Assembly: GCA_001972305.1 (NCBI GenBank)
Contig: BDDD01002682.1
Location: 1-64,000 of the forward strand
Reading direction: 5' to 3'
DNA length: 64,000 bases
From: Cephalotus follicularis
Lineage: Eukaryota; Streptophyta; Magnoliopsida; Oxalidales; Cephalotaceae
The notes beneath the pieces were generated by a model that worked only from the letters and a program-made list of their open reading frames with translations, had not been told where the DNA came from and ran no database searches. Both the position numbers and the translations under genes were made by a program. Shown here one piece after another: positions 1 to 10,613 of this stretch (position 1 is the stretch's first letter; the number at the start of each line of letters is the position of its first letter).

Positions 1-210
1 GGGCGCTATATGTGTATTCTGTTGATATGGTGATCAACTGATCCGTAGAGACGGTATGGGATAATACATATAGCAAAATGCCAATCTTTACTGAAATATG
101 CACAATAGAACACGAATGGAACTAAGAATGTATGATTCAAGAGTGTGTCATATGCTGAGAACATATGTCTGCAGCCTTCTCGTGGCTTGCAGGGACACCC
201 TAATCTAACA
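1..210 (-). repeat. Terminal piece of a Copia-family LTR
   Basis: Read on the minus strand, this piece begins TGTTAGATTAGG at position 210. It matches, with scattered differences, the terminal 210 bases or so of the minus-strand Copia LTR that ends at 25669. It is therefore the 5' end of a minus-oriented Copia LTR whose remainder lies left of the window. The gag-like sequence of Copia A starts directly after it, so this LTR probably interrupts Copia A. Whether it is a solo LTR or part of a longer element cannot be told here. Confidence 0.8.
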
Positions 211-233
211 ACCATGGTAAGTCTAAGTCGAGT

Positions 234-800
234 ATGATTTTTCTTCCCACTTCTTCTTCTAGGACATCCTCTATGAGGAGTGGATCCAAAATATCCAAGT
301 CTAAGGGCAAGGCCCCCATAAAGAATAAAGAGAAGAAAGGGAAGAAACCGCTTGGAGTGGTGGGGGAAGCCATAAGAAAGAGGATCCGACAACTAGCTAA
401 GGAGAAGGCCTGTTTCTATTGTGGAAAGCAAGGCCATTGGAAGAAGGATTGTGAGCATTTCCTTAGATCCACCGTTGTAGGTGCCTCTAGGTCAGGTACT
501 TTCATGATTGAACTTAACCTAGCTTACAATGTAAGTTCTACTTGGGTGTTGGACACTGGTTGTGGCACTAACATTTGTAATTCTTTACAGGGGTTTAGAA
601 TAGGTAGGCAGCTAGGAGCTGGCGAGGTAGTGGACCTAAGACTTGGTGATGGATCTAGGATCTACAATAGTGTTGTAGGAGTTTTTGGGTTGTATTTTGC
701 AAATGGTTTTGTACTTAAATTATATCCTTGCTATTATGCAAAGAACCTTGTCCGAAACATTGTAAGTGTTTCTTATGTGTATAAGATAGGCTTGTAGCTC
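234..800 (+). pseudogene. Copia A gag zinc knuckle and aspartic protease remains
   Basis: The 5' part is rich in Lys and Ser and is followed by a CCHC zinc knuckle, CFYCGKQGHWKKDC (about 411-453), which in the family binds the RNA genome. About 30 residues later the segment WVLDTGCGTNIC fits the Copia protease active site, normally D-S/T-G, here DTG. The gag N-terminus is missing, probably because the LTR at 1-210 sits there. Part of a dead element. Confidence 0.85.
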
Positions 801-959
801 ACTTTTGATGTAAACTCTTGTACACTTATGCATGACAAAGTTCTAGTTTGTGCTGCGCATGTGGATAATGGGATCTATGTGTTGGACACTAATCAAAACC
901 TTGCATTAACAATACAACACAAAACTTCTGGTAAAAGACAACAAGAGATAAATGATGTA

Positions 960-1780
960 AATCAATCATATGTTTGGCATTGTAGATCAGGTCATCCTAG
1001 CGAGGCTAGACTATCACGCCTGGTTAAGGATGGACTTTTGGACATCCAGGACTTAGAGTCCTATCCAATGTGTGAATTATGTTTACTAGGTAAGATGACT
1101 AAATCACCCTTCTCCAATCAAGGGGAAGAGCTGTGGACATACTAGGTCTTGTCCACATCGACGTCTGTGGACCTATGTCGATCAATGCATGTGGTGGATT
1201 TCCCTACTTAATTTCATTTACCGATGATTTATCTCAGTTTGGGTATGTGTTTCTGATGAAATACAAGTCAGATTCCTTTGGGAGATTCAAGGAGTTCTGA
1301 CAAGAGGTAGAGAAGCAAACATATATGTCTATTAAGATACTTCAGTTGGACCGAGGAGGTGAGTACATGTATGCTGAATTCCAAGATTATCTTAGAAATA
1401 ATGGAATTCTCTCTCAATAGTCTCGTCCCGAAACACCACATCATAATGGTTGTCCAAACAGAGGAACCAGACCTTGATAAATATGGTCCGGAAAATGATG
1501 TCTTTTATCGATCTTCCTATCTCCTTTTGGGGTCATGCACTACAAATGGTAGCGTATATCCGAAATCGGATTCTTTCAATATCCGTTACCTCCACACCTT
1601 ATGAGGTATTTAAAGGGAGGAAACACAGCCTAAGCCATTTAAGGGTTTGGGGCTATCCGGCTTATGTGAGAAGGTTGGAGCCTTCTAAGCTAGAGTCACA
1701 ATTGGATCGCTGTCAGTTTGTGGGGTATCCCAAAGAGATTATGGGATACTATTTCTACATTCCTAGTGAGTAAAAGATCT
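960..1780 (+). pseudogene. Copia A GAG-pre-integrase and integrase core remains
   Basis: The segment begins with the zinc-binding GAG-pre-integrase module (VWHCRSGHPS followed by CELCLLGK), typical of Copia polyproteins. It continues into the integrase core with the recognisable VHIDVCGPM and SFTDDLSQ segments, and then the core C-terminal part TPYEVFKGRKHSLSHLRVWG, which is highly characteristic of plant Copia integrases. In the family this enzyme inserts the cDNA copy. The reading frame is broken in several places, so the copy is a fossil. Confidence 0.85.
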
Positions 1781-1979
1781 TTGTATCACGCACTGCAAAG
1801 TTCCTAGAAAAGGAATTCCTTCTCGAAGGAAGCAGTAGGAGTAAGTTGCCACCGAGGGAAATCCCACAAGATGAAAAGGAATTAGAGGTTGATACCACTA
1901 GACACACAGTTGGGGTTGGATTCCAACTTGAGATTGGATCTTAGTCAAGCCCTCCTCAGGTAAGGAGAACAAGCAGGAT

Positions 1980-2282
1980 ATGGACAGTGCCTGAGAGATA
2001 TGGTTTTCTTGTCAAAGGCACTGACAAACCTAACGTCATCGAGGATGACGAGCCTGTTAGCTACCAGGAAGTAGTGCAAGGCACTGATTCCAAGGCATGG
2101 TTGGAAGCCATGATATTCGAAATGGATTCCATGTACACTAACCGAGTTTGGAATTTGCTTGAAGCTCCCAAAGGTATAGTGCCTATTCGTTGCAAGTGGA
2201 TCTTCAAGAAGAAGATCGGTGTGGATGGAAAGGTTGAAACCTATAAAGCACGATTGGTGGTGAAAGGGTAAGACAAAGACAT
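1980..2282 (+). pseudogene. Copia A reverse transcriptase, N-terminal part
   Basis: Matches the start of the RVT_2 domain: a W-L-E-A-M segment, then VWNLLEAPKG and CKWIFKKKIG followed by YKARLVVKG, the usual first blocks of plant Copia reverse transcriptases. The domain is cut at 2283 by the insertion of a minus-strand Gypsy solo LTR and resumes at 4827. Confidence 0.88.
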
Positions 2283-4826
2283 TGTCACGCCCCGAACCAT
2301 TAGGAAACCCCACTGCCCGACACGTGATAAACCATTCATACAATCCATCCATATCATCATAGCATACGATCCAAAATATGCTACAAATTAAAACTTGAAT
2401 ACATAATGATGCATGCGGAACCAACCATTCAAAATCTTGCATAGATAAACCCAAATAATACATCACATTCCATATATGTGTAGCACTACCACAAGCCGGT
2501 AGGTTGATACAACTGAATTACAAGAACATTCTTATACACCAAACATTCTTATACAAGGTAGATCAAGAGGAACTGAACTACAAACGAAACCCTGCTCTGT
2601 GGTCCTGCCCATCTTGTCACTTCGATGTATCCTCAGCACTCGTCCCTAGATGTTGTGCCTATTTCGAGAATGAGTTAGCCAAACACAACTATGTAGGCAA
2701 TACTATATGCAATGAAGTGAACATATATATACAGAGATATGCATGGCATGCGAAATGCATGAATGACAATTATAGACATCATTAGTACATCAACCGTCCC
2801 TAAATGGTGGCATACGTAATGAGTCCTCACAATAGAATTTTCCAACCACACACCCTAGGTCTACAGAAATTGTGTAAAAGTAATCTATATCCATCCATAC
2901 GTACAAACAATCCGTAAGGTATAAGTATTACTCGGCCTCTCAGGTCTAAGATAGTACCTGCATCAGTCTACACAATCTCTGTGTTGTAGGCGATAGAGTC
3001 GACATATCACTAACCATCCCTACCATAATGCTAGTCCCCTTGGGTTCCAGCCCATAACCCTTTCCCTTTATCCATACCATAATGCTAGTCCCTCTTAGGT
3101 TCCAGCCCATAACCCTATTTTCATATGGCAACATATTCCTATAGTCCATCCACAATGCGTTGTCTCCCCGTAGGTTCACCCCTAAAAGAATGTTCCTATA
3201 GGACCCTCCATAAACCATACCATTTCATTAGTACATTTACTACTATATTCCTATAGGTCCATTTAATGCCTTGTTCCTATAGATCCATACAGCTCACGTA
3301 CTATGTGGTCAAACACACCTAATCTCCATGATTGCGTGAAGATTAGGAATGGGTCATCTCGTCAAGTCTCAAACAATCTTAACCATATACACATAACTAC
3401 ATAACTCTTTGTACCACAACCCTAAACCCTCCAAACCATAAAACCATAAACCCTTGAAACCATAAGGCCATAAAACTCTTTGAACCATAAAACCATTTAA
3501 AGGATAGGGACCTAATCATAAAGGATCATGTGGGATCCATCCGTCCACCTTTTTCCTAACCATCCATACCTTTTTTATAATTCTAGTCCCCTTAGGTTCC
3601 AGCCCCTAATGGTGTCCCCTTAGGTTCAACCATACCATACCATATCCCTTTTATGGTCCCTATCGAAGTTGACAAAACTCTTTATTGAAACTTCATTTTG
3701 GAGATGGATTCAAGGCTCAATTGTCTAAAAAAGGGGTTTTCATAGGTTACACGACTTTGGGGAGGTTTCCTATAGAACCCATTTGAAGATAAAATAATTT
3801 GGGACCGAAAATGGGTTAAAACAATTGCATTTCATAAGAATATAGGGCACAAAGTACCGACTGTTCAGTCAAAAGCATCGACTGTTAAGGGCTTAGCGCC
3901 GACAGTTTGATGCCAAGCGTCGACGGTTTATGCACTTAAGTCAAAGCATCGATGATAGGGCAAAGCGTTGACAGTTCATGCATTAGGCAAAGCATCGACG
4001 ATTTGTGCTTAAGTGTCAACGGTTTGAGGGGGTGTCAAAAGTCAACAACTAAGAACAACGTCAACGCTTTCGTTAAAGCCCCAACGGCTTCGGACTTAGC
4101 AGTGAGTCACCATACGGCTGTTTAACAGCCCCAAAACCATTCAAACCCCTTTAAATCCCTTTTAAACTCGATCCAAAGGAAGCTATAAGCTCCAATGATC
4201 GATTACTGCTTGAAAACAACTTTAAACCCTTATATCATTACCTTTAAGCCCATGATCGAGAGAGAGAACCGAGATTGAGCAAAAGTCCCAAATTCACCAA
4301 TCTCTCTTTGATCTCCATTTTAATTTGTTAACTACCATACCAATCACCCTAACTTATCCATCTAACATATATATCAAACCATAACCCTATAATTCATTCA
4401 ATTCAGCAATATGATTGAATTCAAAGTATATATGTAGAACATAGCTCAAAACTATTGAGGTGAAGATCTAGAAGGATTTGCTGTTGAAACCTCCTTCCTT
4501 CAAATTCTACTCTCTGCCGCGAATCCAAAGAACCCTTCCTTGGCCGAATCTGAACTCTCTCTCTCGAAATCCCCCTCTCACTTCCTCTCTCTAGAAAATG
4601 GAATAAGAAAATGGAATGAGAATGAAAGAGTTCAACTGTCTATATATAGACTTCCTTATGTGAAAAACTCAGAAACTTGCCCTAGGTTCACTTGAAACCA
4701 CACTATCCAGAAACAACCATAAAAAGGAAAATATGATAATATCATATACATGCCATGCCATCATACAATACTGTACAATACCATATAAGTACAAGAAATA
4801 TAGACATCCATGACTCGGGGCTTACA
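2283..4826 (-). repeat. Solo LTR of Gypsy family X, inserted in Copia A
   Basis: A 2544-bp sequence beginning TGTCACGCCCC and ending GGCTTACA, so it has TG...CA ends, flanked by the 5-bp target duplication GACAT (2278-2282 and 4827-4831). Its reverse complement starts TGTAAGCCCCGAG and aligns along its length with the plus-strand LTR starting at 26194, which follows a Gypsy integrase tail. That alignment identifies it as an LTR of the same Gypsy family on the minus strand. No internal region is present, so it is a solo LTR left by LTR-LTR recombination. It contains the TCGA-core repeat cluster at about 3860-4090. Confidence 0.93.
4641..4648 (-). promoter_or_regulatory. TATA box of the solo LTR (family X)
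   Basis: TATATATA lies about 180 bp inside the LTR start (minus strand). It occupies the same relative position as TATATATA at 26380-26387 in the sister LTR and is followed by a pyrimidine/purine-rich leader. This fits the LTR promoter TATA box. Activity cannot be judged from sequence. Confidence 0.6.
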
Positions 4827-5631
4827 GACATGGTGTGGACTATACCAAAACTTTCGCACCGATTGCAATGCTCAAATCTATTTAGAATTTAATTGTTATT
4901 GCCACTCATTATGATTATGAGGGTTGGCAAATAGATGTCAAGAAAGCGTTCTTGAACGGCCATCGTGAAGAGGACATTTATATGTCCCAACCAGAGGGGT
5001 TTACATTTGAGGAGCATCTGCACATGTGCAAACTCCAAAGGTCGATCTATGGGCTTAGGCAAGCATCCCGTAGCTGGAACATTCATTTTGGTGAGGCCAT
5101 CAAGTCTTTTGGCTTCATTAAAAACGTTGATCAGCCATGTGTCTACCGGAAACAAGAAGACCCCTCTATCACTTTCTTGGTACTTTACGTTGATGACATT
5201 CTACTCATTAGGAATGGTGTAGGTATGTTACAGTCCGTGAAGGTATTGTTGGCTGAGAACTTATGTATAGAGGATTTTGGAGAAGCCTCATACATACTAG
5301 GTATAAAGATCTTCATAGGCAGATCTAGTAGGATGCTTGGGCTTTCCGAAAGCCAGTACATCAACAAGGTGCTGAAGCGATTTATTATGGCAAATTCCAA
5401 ATGTGGCCTATTGCCAATAGGCCAGGGAATTCACCTTTCCAAGAGGATGTCGCCACAGACTTCTGAGGAAAGAGTACGCATAAGTCTGCAGGCTTATGCT
5501 TTAGCTGTGGGTTCAGTCATTTATGCCATGGTATGTACTAGGCTTATGCGACATATGCCCGGGGTATGGCTGGTCGATTTCTGTCCGATCCGGGTGAGAA
5601 GAACTGGGAAGTAGTCAAGGGGATCCTTGAG
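4827..5631 (+). pseudogene. Copia A reverse transcriptase, catalytic part
   Basis: Continues the RVT_2 domain after the solo LTR: FAPIAMLKS-like start, DVKKAFLNG, KLQRSIYGLRQASRSWN, and the catalytic YVDDILLI (about 5184-5207) with both aspartates present. Toward 5600 it reaches the segment preceding RNase H, where a second solo LTR is inserted. Part of the dead Copia A element. Confidence 0.88.
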
Positions 5632-7748
5632 TGTTAGAGAGAGTGTGAACCATCAAGGCACTAGGTGACTGGATGTACTTGTACTCTGCTCATTATATAT
5701 ACAGTCTTGTTCTATCCATGTTACATTGTGCAAAATATATTTTATTAAACGCATAACTATATATGTTTTATCACATAATTGAAGCATGTCACTACTTACA
5801 TATATGTTGCCCTGTCACATCAAAGGGTTGGTTGTCGAGCCAAGGGCTATGAGAGTGACTTGTTCCCTGTGACTAAACTGTTCCAAGTCATAGGTTCACT
5901 TATTTTGGGAATTCGTGAACCAGATAGACTTGTCATATTATGCTTGGTCTCGGGAATGGGAGGGTGGAGTATCTCATTGCCGCTTCGGTTGAACCCTAAA
6001 GCTAATGCGGGGTGTGTGCTGGGAGCATGTACATTGAACTTGACCTACCATGGGAATTCTATTTGGATGGTCATATATCCCATGTCAGTAGAGTTTCCCA
6101 TCTGAGACGGTAGTGTATAGACTCTACTAGTCTAGCAAGTTCTTGGTGGATTAGTCTGATCCTTAGACCTGAGCGACTACTGTACATCGCATAGAGACTG
6201 TCTGACTTTTATTTCTGCCCTACCCAGTTCTTTCACAGGGCTGGAAAACGGGCAGCTTTTTGGTCTTGCAGGATTTATGTGAATGTAAGTGAGTTCGCAA
6301 CATGGGATTGTCACACCTGATGTGAGGGTGATTGGCTCTATAGTATCTGTATTCATTGTGGACTTTGAAATACCTGGCCAGGTTATGGAGAGCTGGAACC
6401 TAGGGTTTTCGGAAAGGCTTGTCAATAGTCATGATGGTAGTTACAGATTTATAGATACCGACATATATATGTTTGACACGTATCCTTACCCTAGGTCGTG
6501 ATCGGAGCTGAGGATGACAAGGGATTATAGTACACGGTTACTGTCGTCAGGATAAAGTATTGGATGTATCATAAACGAACTTAATTGTGGAAATTAATTA
6601 AGGGATTAATTTACACACCTGGAATATGATAGTCACAGGTTCAGGGTCTTAAAATAGTCAATGACTATTTACGGTAAGTTTACTTAAGAGCAAGGTGTCT
6701 TAGTAACATACCATCGTTACCGATTTAATTCCAGGCTTTCAGATCCTGCCTCATGAGTATATGTATTGGATACATATATCGTATAGTTATATAACGTGTG
6801 ATAGCACATGTTATATTGTGGTGCGTTAGTTATGTTACGTGACTGACTAGTTGATGTAACATAATAATATGATTATGGTATTAATGCATAATTGGATTAT
6901 GTATTCTCTTATCTCTCATGCATTGATTGATTGCATGCAAAACTCTCTCTTCTCATTGGTTGGCTGCTGGAAGACGACATAAAACGTTTTCTTCCTTGCA
7001 TGACACCGCATCTTCATTGTATGGAAAATGCAAGAGTCATGCAACAACAACTTGGCAACGCCATAAGTCATGGAAGAATGAAAAGGAAACTTGACTTCTT
7101 ATGGTGCCAGGAATGGAAAACGGGATTAGAGTCAAGGGAATTCAAATCCCATCAACACATTTTCTTTATCTTGGCTTTATGGTGATCCACTTTTGGTGGA
7201 TCATAACATGGTATGCATTGGATGCATAAAAGTTGCATCAACACGTTCTTTGCAAGGGTGCGGAACCTGGACATTGGTGCAAAACATTTTTTTGCAGAGA
7301 GAGTGAATGTTGGTTTCTTGTTCTGAGAGAACAAAAGAGAAAATAGTGAAAACAAATACCATTAACACCATAACTTGATTTCTACAAGTGGTGTATTGCT
7401 TTCATTGAGCATTATATTTCCAATATTGGTCGTACATTAGGATTAGTGATATAGGACTTGAATTTACATTGGTTATTCCGCTACTGTCTGTTCATGAGTT
7501 AAAGCTTGAAGTCTCAAAATGGATTCTTGAAGGAGGGAGTTTGGTAGCTCGGTATAATCTCTATCCTTCAATGTATGATTGTTTTGTTTGATTTGGGTTG
7601 TTGATTAGTGATCCTAGGTTGTTTGTGTTCATTTACGAAGTTGGATTATATGATGTTCTTTTTTTAGAGCCACATTAATAAAAATTAAAGTTGAACAACC
7701 TATGCACCTAACGCCTAAAATGACCATAAACTCGGTTTTATTCTTTCA
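5632..7748 (+). repeat. Solo LTR of the Copia A family, nested in Copia A
   Basis: Starts TGTTAGAG and ends TTTCA. Its 5' part matches the Copia A 3' LTR at 8311, for example the AAAGGGTTGG block at 5821 against the one near 8503, and its 3' part resembles the region near 10500. It splits the Copia A coding region between reverse transcriptase and RNase H. The flanking 5-bp repeats (TTGAG at left, TCAAG at right) match imperfectly, so the exact right boundary is uncertain by a few bases. No internal region is present. Confidence 0.8.
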
Positions 7749-8283
7749 TCAAGTACCTTAGACGGACTCAGGATACCTTCTTGATCTATGAGGAGTTAGT
7801 GAGTTGAGACTTGAGGGCTATACAATCTCTAGTTTCAACAGTGATCCGGATGATCACAAATCCATTTCGGGTTATGTGTTTACCCTTAACGACGGTGTTG
7901 TGAGTTGGAGGAGTTCCAAGCAGGAGACTACTGTAGATTCCACCACTGAAGCGGAATACATTGTAGCCTCCGATGTCATAAAAGAAATTGCTTGGATACG
8001 GAAGTTCATAGCTGAACTCGGGGTGGTTCCATCCATTTGTTGTCCAGTTGTGGTGTACTGTGACAATGATAGGGCCATTGCACAAGCCAAGGAACCCAGG
8101 TCTCATCACCGGTCTAAGCATATCCAACGGCGGTATCATCTTATCCGAGAGACCGTAGATAGAGGAGATATTGTATCAGAGAAGGTTGCCTTAGAGGTAA
8201 ACATAGTAGACCCACTAACCAAAGCTATGAGTAATGTTGTACTCGAGCGTCATTGCAGTACGATGGGCTTGAACTATTGATTT
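7749..8283 (+). pseudogene. Copia A RNase H remains
   Basis: Carries the family signature blocks: SGYVFTLNDGVVSWRSSKQ, then STTEAEY, the VYCDNDRAI block, and HIQRRYHLIRE, ending DPLTKAMS. In the family RNase H removes the RNA strand of the RNA-DNA hybrid during reverse transcription. It ends close to the polypurine tract, as expected for a Copia 3' end. Confidence 0.88.
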
Positions 8284-8296
8284 TCCTGGCTTGAGG

Positions 8297-8310
8297 ACCA
8301 AGTGGGAGAT
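8297..8310 (+). other. Polypurine tract of Copia A
   Basis: The purine-rich AAGTGGGAGA directly precedes the LTR start TGTTAG at 8311. This is the usual plant Copia arrangement for priming plus-strand DNA synthesis. Confidence 0.8.
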
Positions 8311-10568
8311 TGTTAGACATGGAGTGACTATCGTACTTGTATATCACTCTTATACATGCAATCTTAATTCCATATTATGTTACATTATGCATATTCCTGG
8401 TTATTATGGAAAGCCATATGTGTACAGTATCCCAATCATGTTATTATTGTAGAGACAATTCAATTTATATTAATTGTAAACACATATGGCGCCCTATCAT
8501 TCAAAGGGTTGGATGTCGTGCCTGGGGAAATGAGAATGACTACCTTACTCCCTTTTGACTAAATGATCCAAGTTGTAAGTTCACTTTCTTAGGGAAATTG
8601 ATGAATGTAATAGACTTGCCACGATTGAGCCTTACCTCCGAAGTTGGAAGGAAGGTGGTTATCTCATTACCACTAGGGGTGATCCCTAAAGCCAATGTGG
8701 GGTGCATGCTTGGATCATGTTCACTGAACCGACCCACCATAGGAATCCTATTTGGATAGTCACTTACCTGTGTCAATAGTGATAACTATCTGTATTGGTA
8801 GTGTATAGTCGTGCCAGATGTGACCTGCGCTGTTCGTTAGACCTGAGCGTTGGCTCAGCATTGTATAGTGACTTCTGGCTTTGATTTTCACCTTACCAAG
8901 CTCTAGCCACGAGTTGGGAAACGGGTTGTGTTGGGGTCTTGTGGAATCTATATGCAAATGCAAGCAAGTGCACAATAAGGGATTGTCACACTCGTAGTGG
9001 GAGTGATTGGCTATATACTATCTGCGTCCATTGCAGAGTTGGATAAACATGGTCAGGTGCCTGCGGACTAGAAACTTGGTTTCTGGGGAGATCTGCCGAT
9101 ATTCGTAATGTGTTCAGATATTTATAGTCATCGCGGCTTCATCTAGGGTTGACACTTATCCTTACGCTAGGCTTTGGTCGGAGCCAATGATGACGAGGGA
9201 AATGCTACACGTAAATCGATGACGACATAAAGTAGTGGTCAACCAGAACTGGTTGATTAATGTGCAAATTCATTTAGAATTGATTCCATGGATCTGGAGG
9301 ATATTGGATATCATTCTGGGACTATTGAGATAGTCTAGGACTATATGGATGCGTACCGAAACCCTAGGATATTATGGGAATCTATCCTTGTACCGGATTA
9401 TCGGCGGGGCTTTCGGGTCCCACCTTATTATCGAATTTGTTGACGTATGTTGGACATATGTGATGTGGTGTAAGGAAGGCATCCTAGAGATGTTACTTTG
9501 CAAGAGTACTTTAATTTGGTGGATAATTGTCACCTCTTTGAGGTAGGGTCTAAATATCACCATAATAAAATATTCTAGTCAAAGGATTGAGTGTTGAACA
9601 AGTAAGCACTTGGGTGCTTGTTGGAGAGAGCATGGGGCGGCTTGGGCTTGGAATGTGCTAGGCACATTTGGACCGAACCCTAGACTTGTTTAAGGCACAA
9701 GTTTGGCCACCCCAAGACCAATTATGTGTCCCATATTCAAATTGAAATGTGGTCAAATTGTGGAGTGTTGGACACTCAAGCTTATGACGAAGCTATGGGC
9801 ACAAGTATGGGCAACTATTACATGTATGGCTTAAGGTATGGTCTCCCTCTCTTTGTGTCATTGTGGTCGGCCTTGGGTATTGAAAATTAAGGGACTTGGA
9901 GTCTCATTTCGACACACGCAACACACTTCACTCGTCTCCTCTCTGTCTTTCTTCTTCATCTTCTCTCAAAAAGCCCTCCATTGTTGGAGGTTGAAAAAGA
10001 TTGGAGCTTCAAGAAGAAAGACAACACTCATCTCCTCATATCCTCCCTTTGATCATTATAGGTGGAGATAGATACTTTGCATCTTGCATTATATCTTTTA
10101 CTTGTCTTGATCTCTAGTTTTAGGGCTTGGAACTCTCTTCGCAACAAAGGTTCTGGCACCTAAATATCCTTATCCTTTTCACTTGTTGTTTCAGGTTTAG
10201 CTAGGGTTTGATAATCCTGACAGAACCTCTAGGGTTTTGTGATGAAACCCTAACCAAACCCTTAGGGTTGGGTTCCTTGTTAGCCATGAGTTTGTTAGGG
10301 TTGGCTAGGCAAACCCTAACCTCATTGTTAGTTGAGCCAAAGCTAGGGTTTGGTAACCCTAGCTCCAACCCGTGCCACATGCATGCTTGATATGGTTGTC
10401 TGTGGTTCAATTGGTCGCTAATTAGAGATCCTTGGATAGGTTTGGACACTTATAGACATAGTTTTGAGGGTGTTCTCATTGCTTGGAGCAACTTTGGTTG
10501 AAAAATCAAAGTTGAGCACTCTTGACACCTATGACCTAAAATGAACTAAACCTCTAAAATGTCTTACA
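8311..10568 (+). repeat. 3' LTR of Copia A
   Basis: Begins TGTTAGAC directly after the polypurine tract. It shares blocks with the nested solo LTR (5632-7748) and, in the opposite orientation, with the LTR ending at 25669. A CT-rich stretch near 9930-9970 precedes a region of many AGGGTTTGG/AACCCTAA-like short repeats (10195-10360). The 3' boundary is inferred from a TTACA end; the family lengths here range from about 2.1 to 2.5 kb. Confidence 0.75.
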
Positions 10569-10613
10569 TACAATGTGCTGATTCTATTCGGATTACATAT
10601 GTCCATGTATGCA
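10569..10613. other. Short remnant between Copia A and the solo LTR
   Basis: A 45-bp stretch ending in ATGCA, the left target duplication of the solo LTR at 10614. Together with 12806-12833 and 22483 onward it forms one original sequence that two Gypsy insertions later split. It is probably the inner edge of Copia B, but it could be unrelated flank. Confidence 0.5.

Larger units (their letters stand above)
211..10568 (+). mobile_element. Copia A: broken Ty1/Copia retrotransposon with 3' LTR
   Basis: A plus-strand Ty1/Copia fossil. The domain order gag zinc knuckle, protease, GAG-pre-integrase, integrase, reverse transcriptase, RNase H is diagnostic of Copia, because integrase precedes reverse transcriptase. 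The body is followed by a polypurine tract and a 3' LTR from 8311. No plus-strand 5' LTR lies in the window, since the left side is occupied by another LTR (1-210). Two solo LTRs (2283-4826 and 5632-7748) are inserted in the body. The coding remains hold several breaks besides the insertions, so the element is dead. Two later insertions and general decay suggest it is one of the older elements here. The 3' LTR boundary at 10568 (ending TTACA) is a best guess. Confidence 0.85.

Noticed and set aside
10195-10360. Telomere-like AACCCTA/AGGGTTT motifs
   Set aside because: The motifs are irregular, mixed in orientation and inside the Copia LTR, also seen in its sister copy near 23460-23590. Not a tandem telomeric array.
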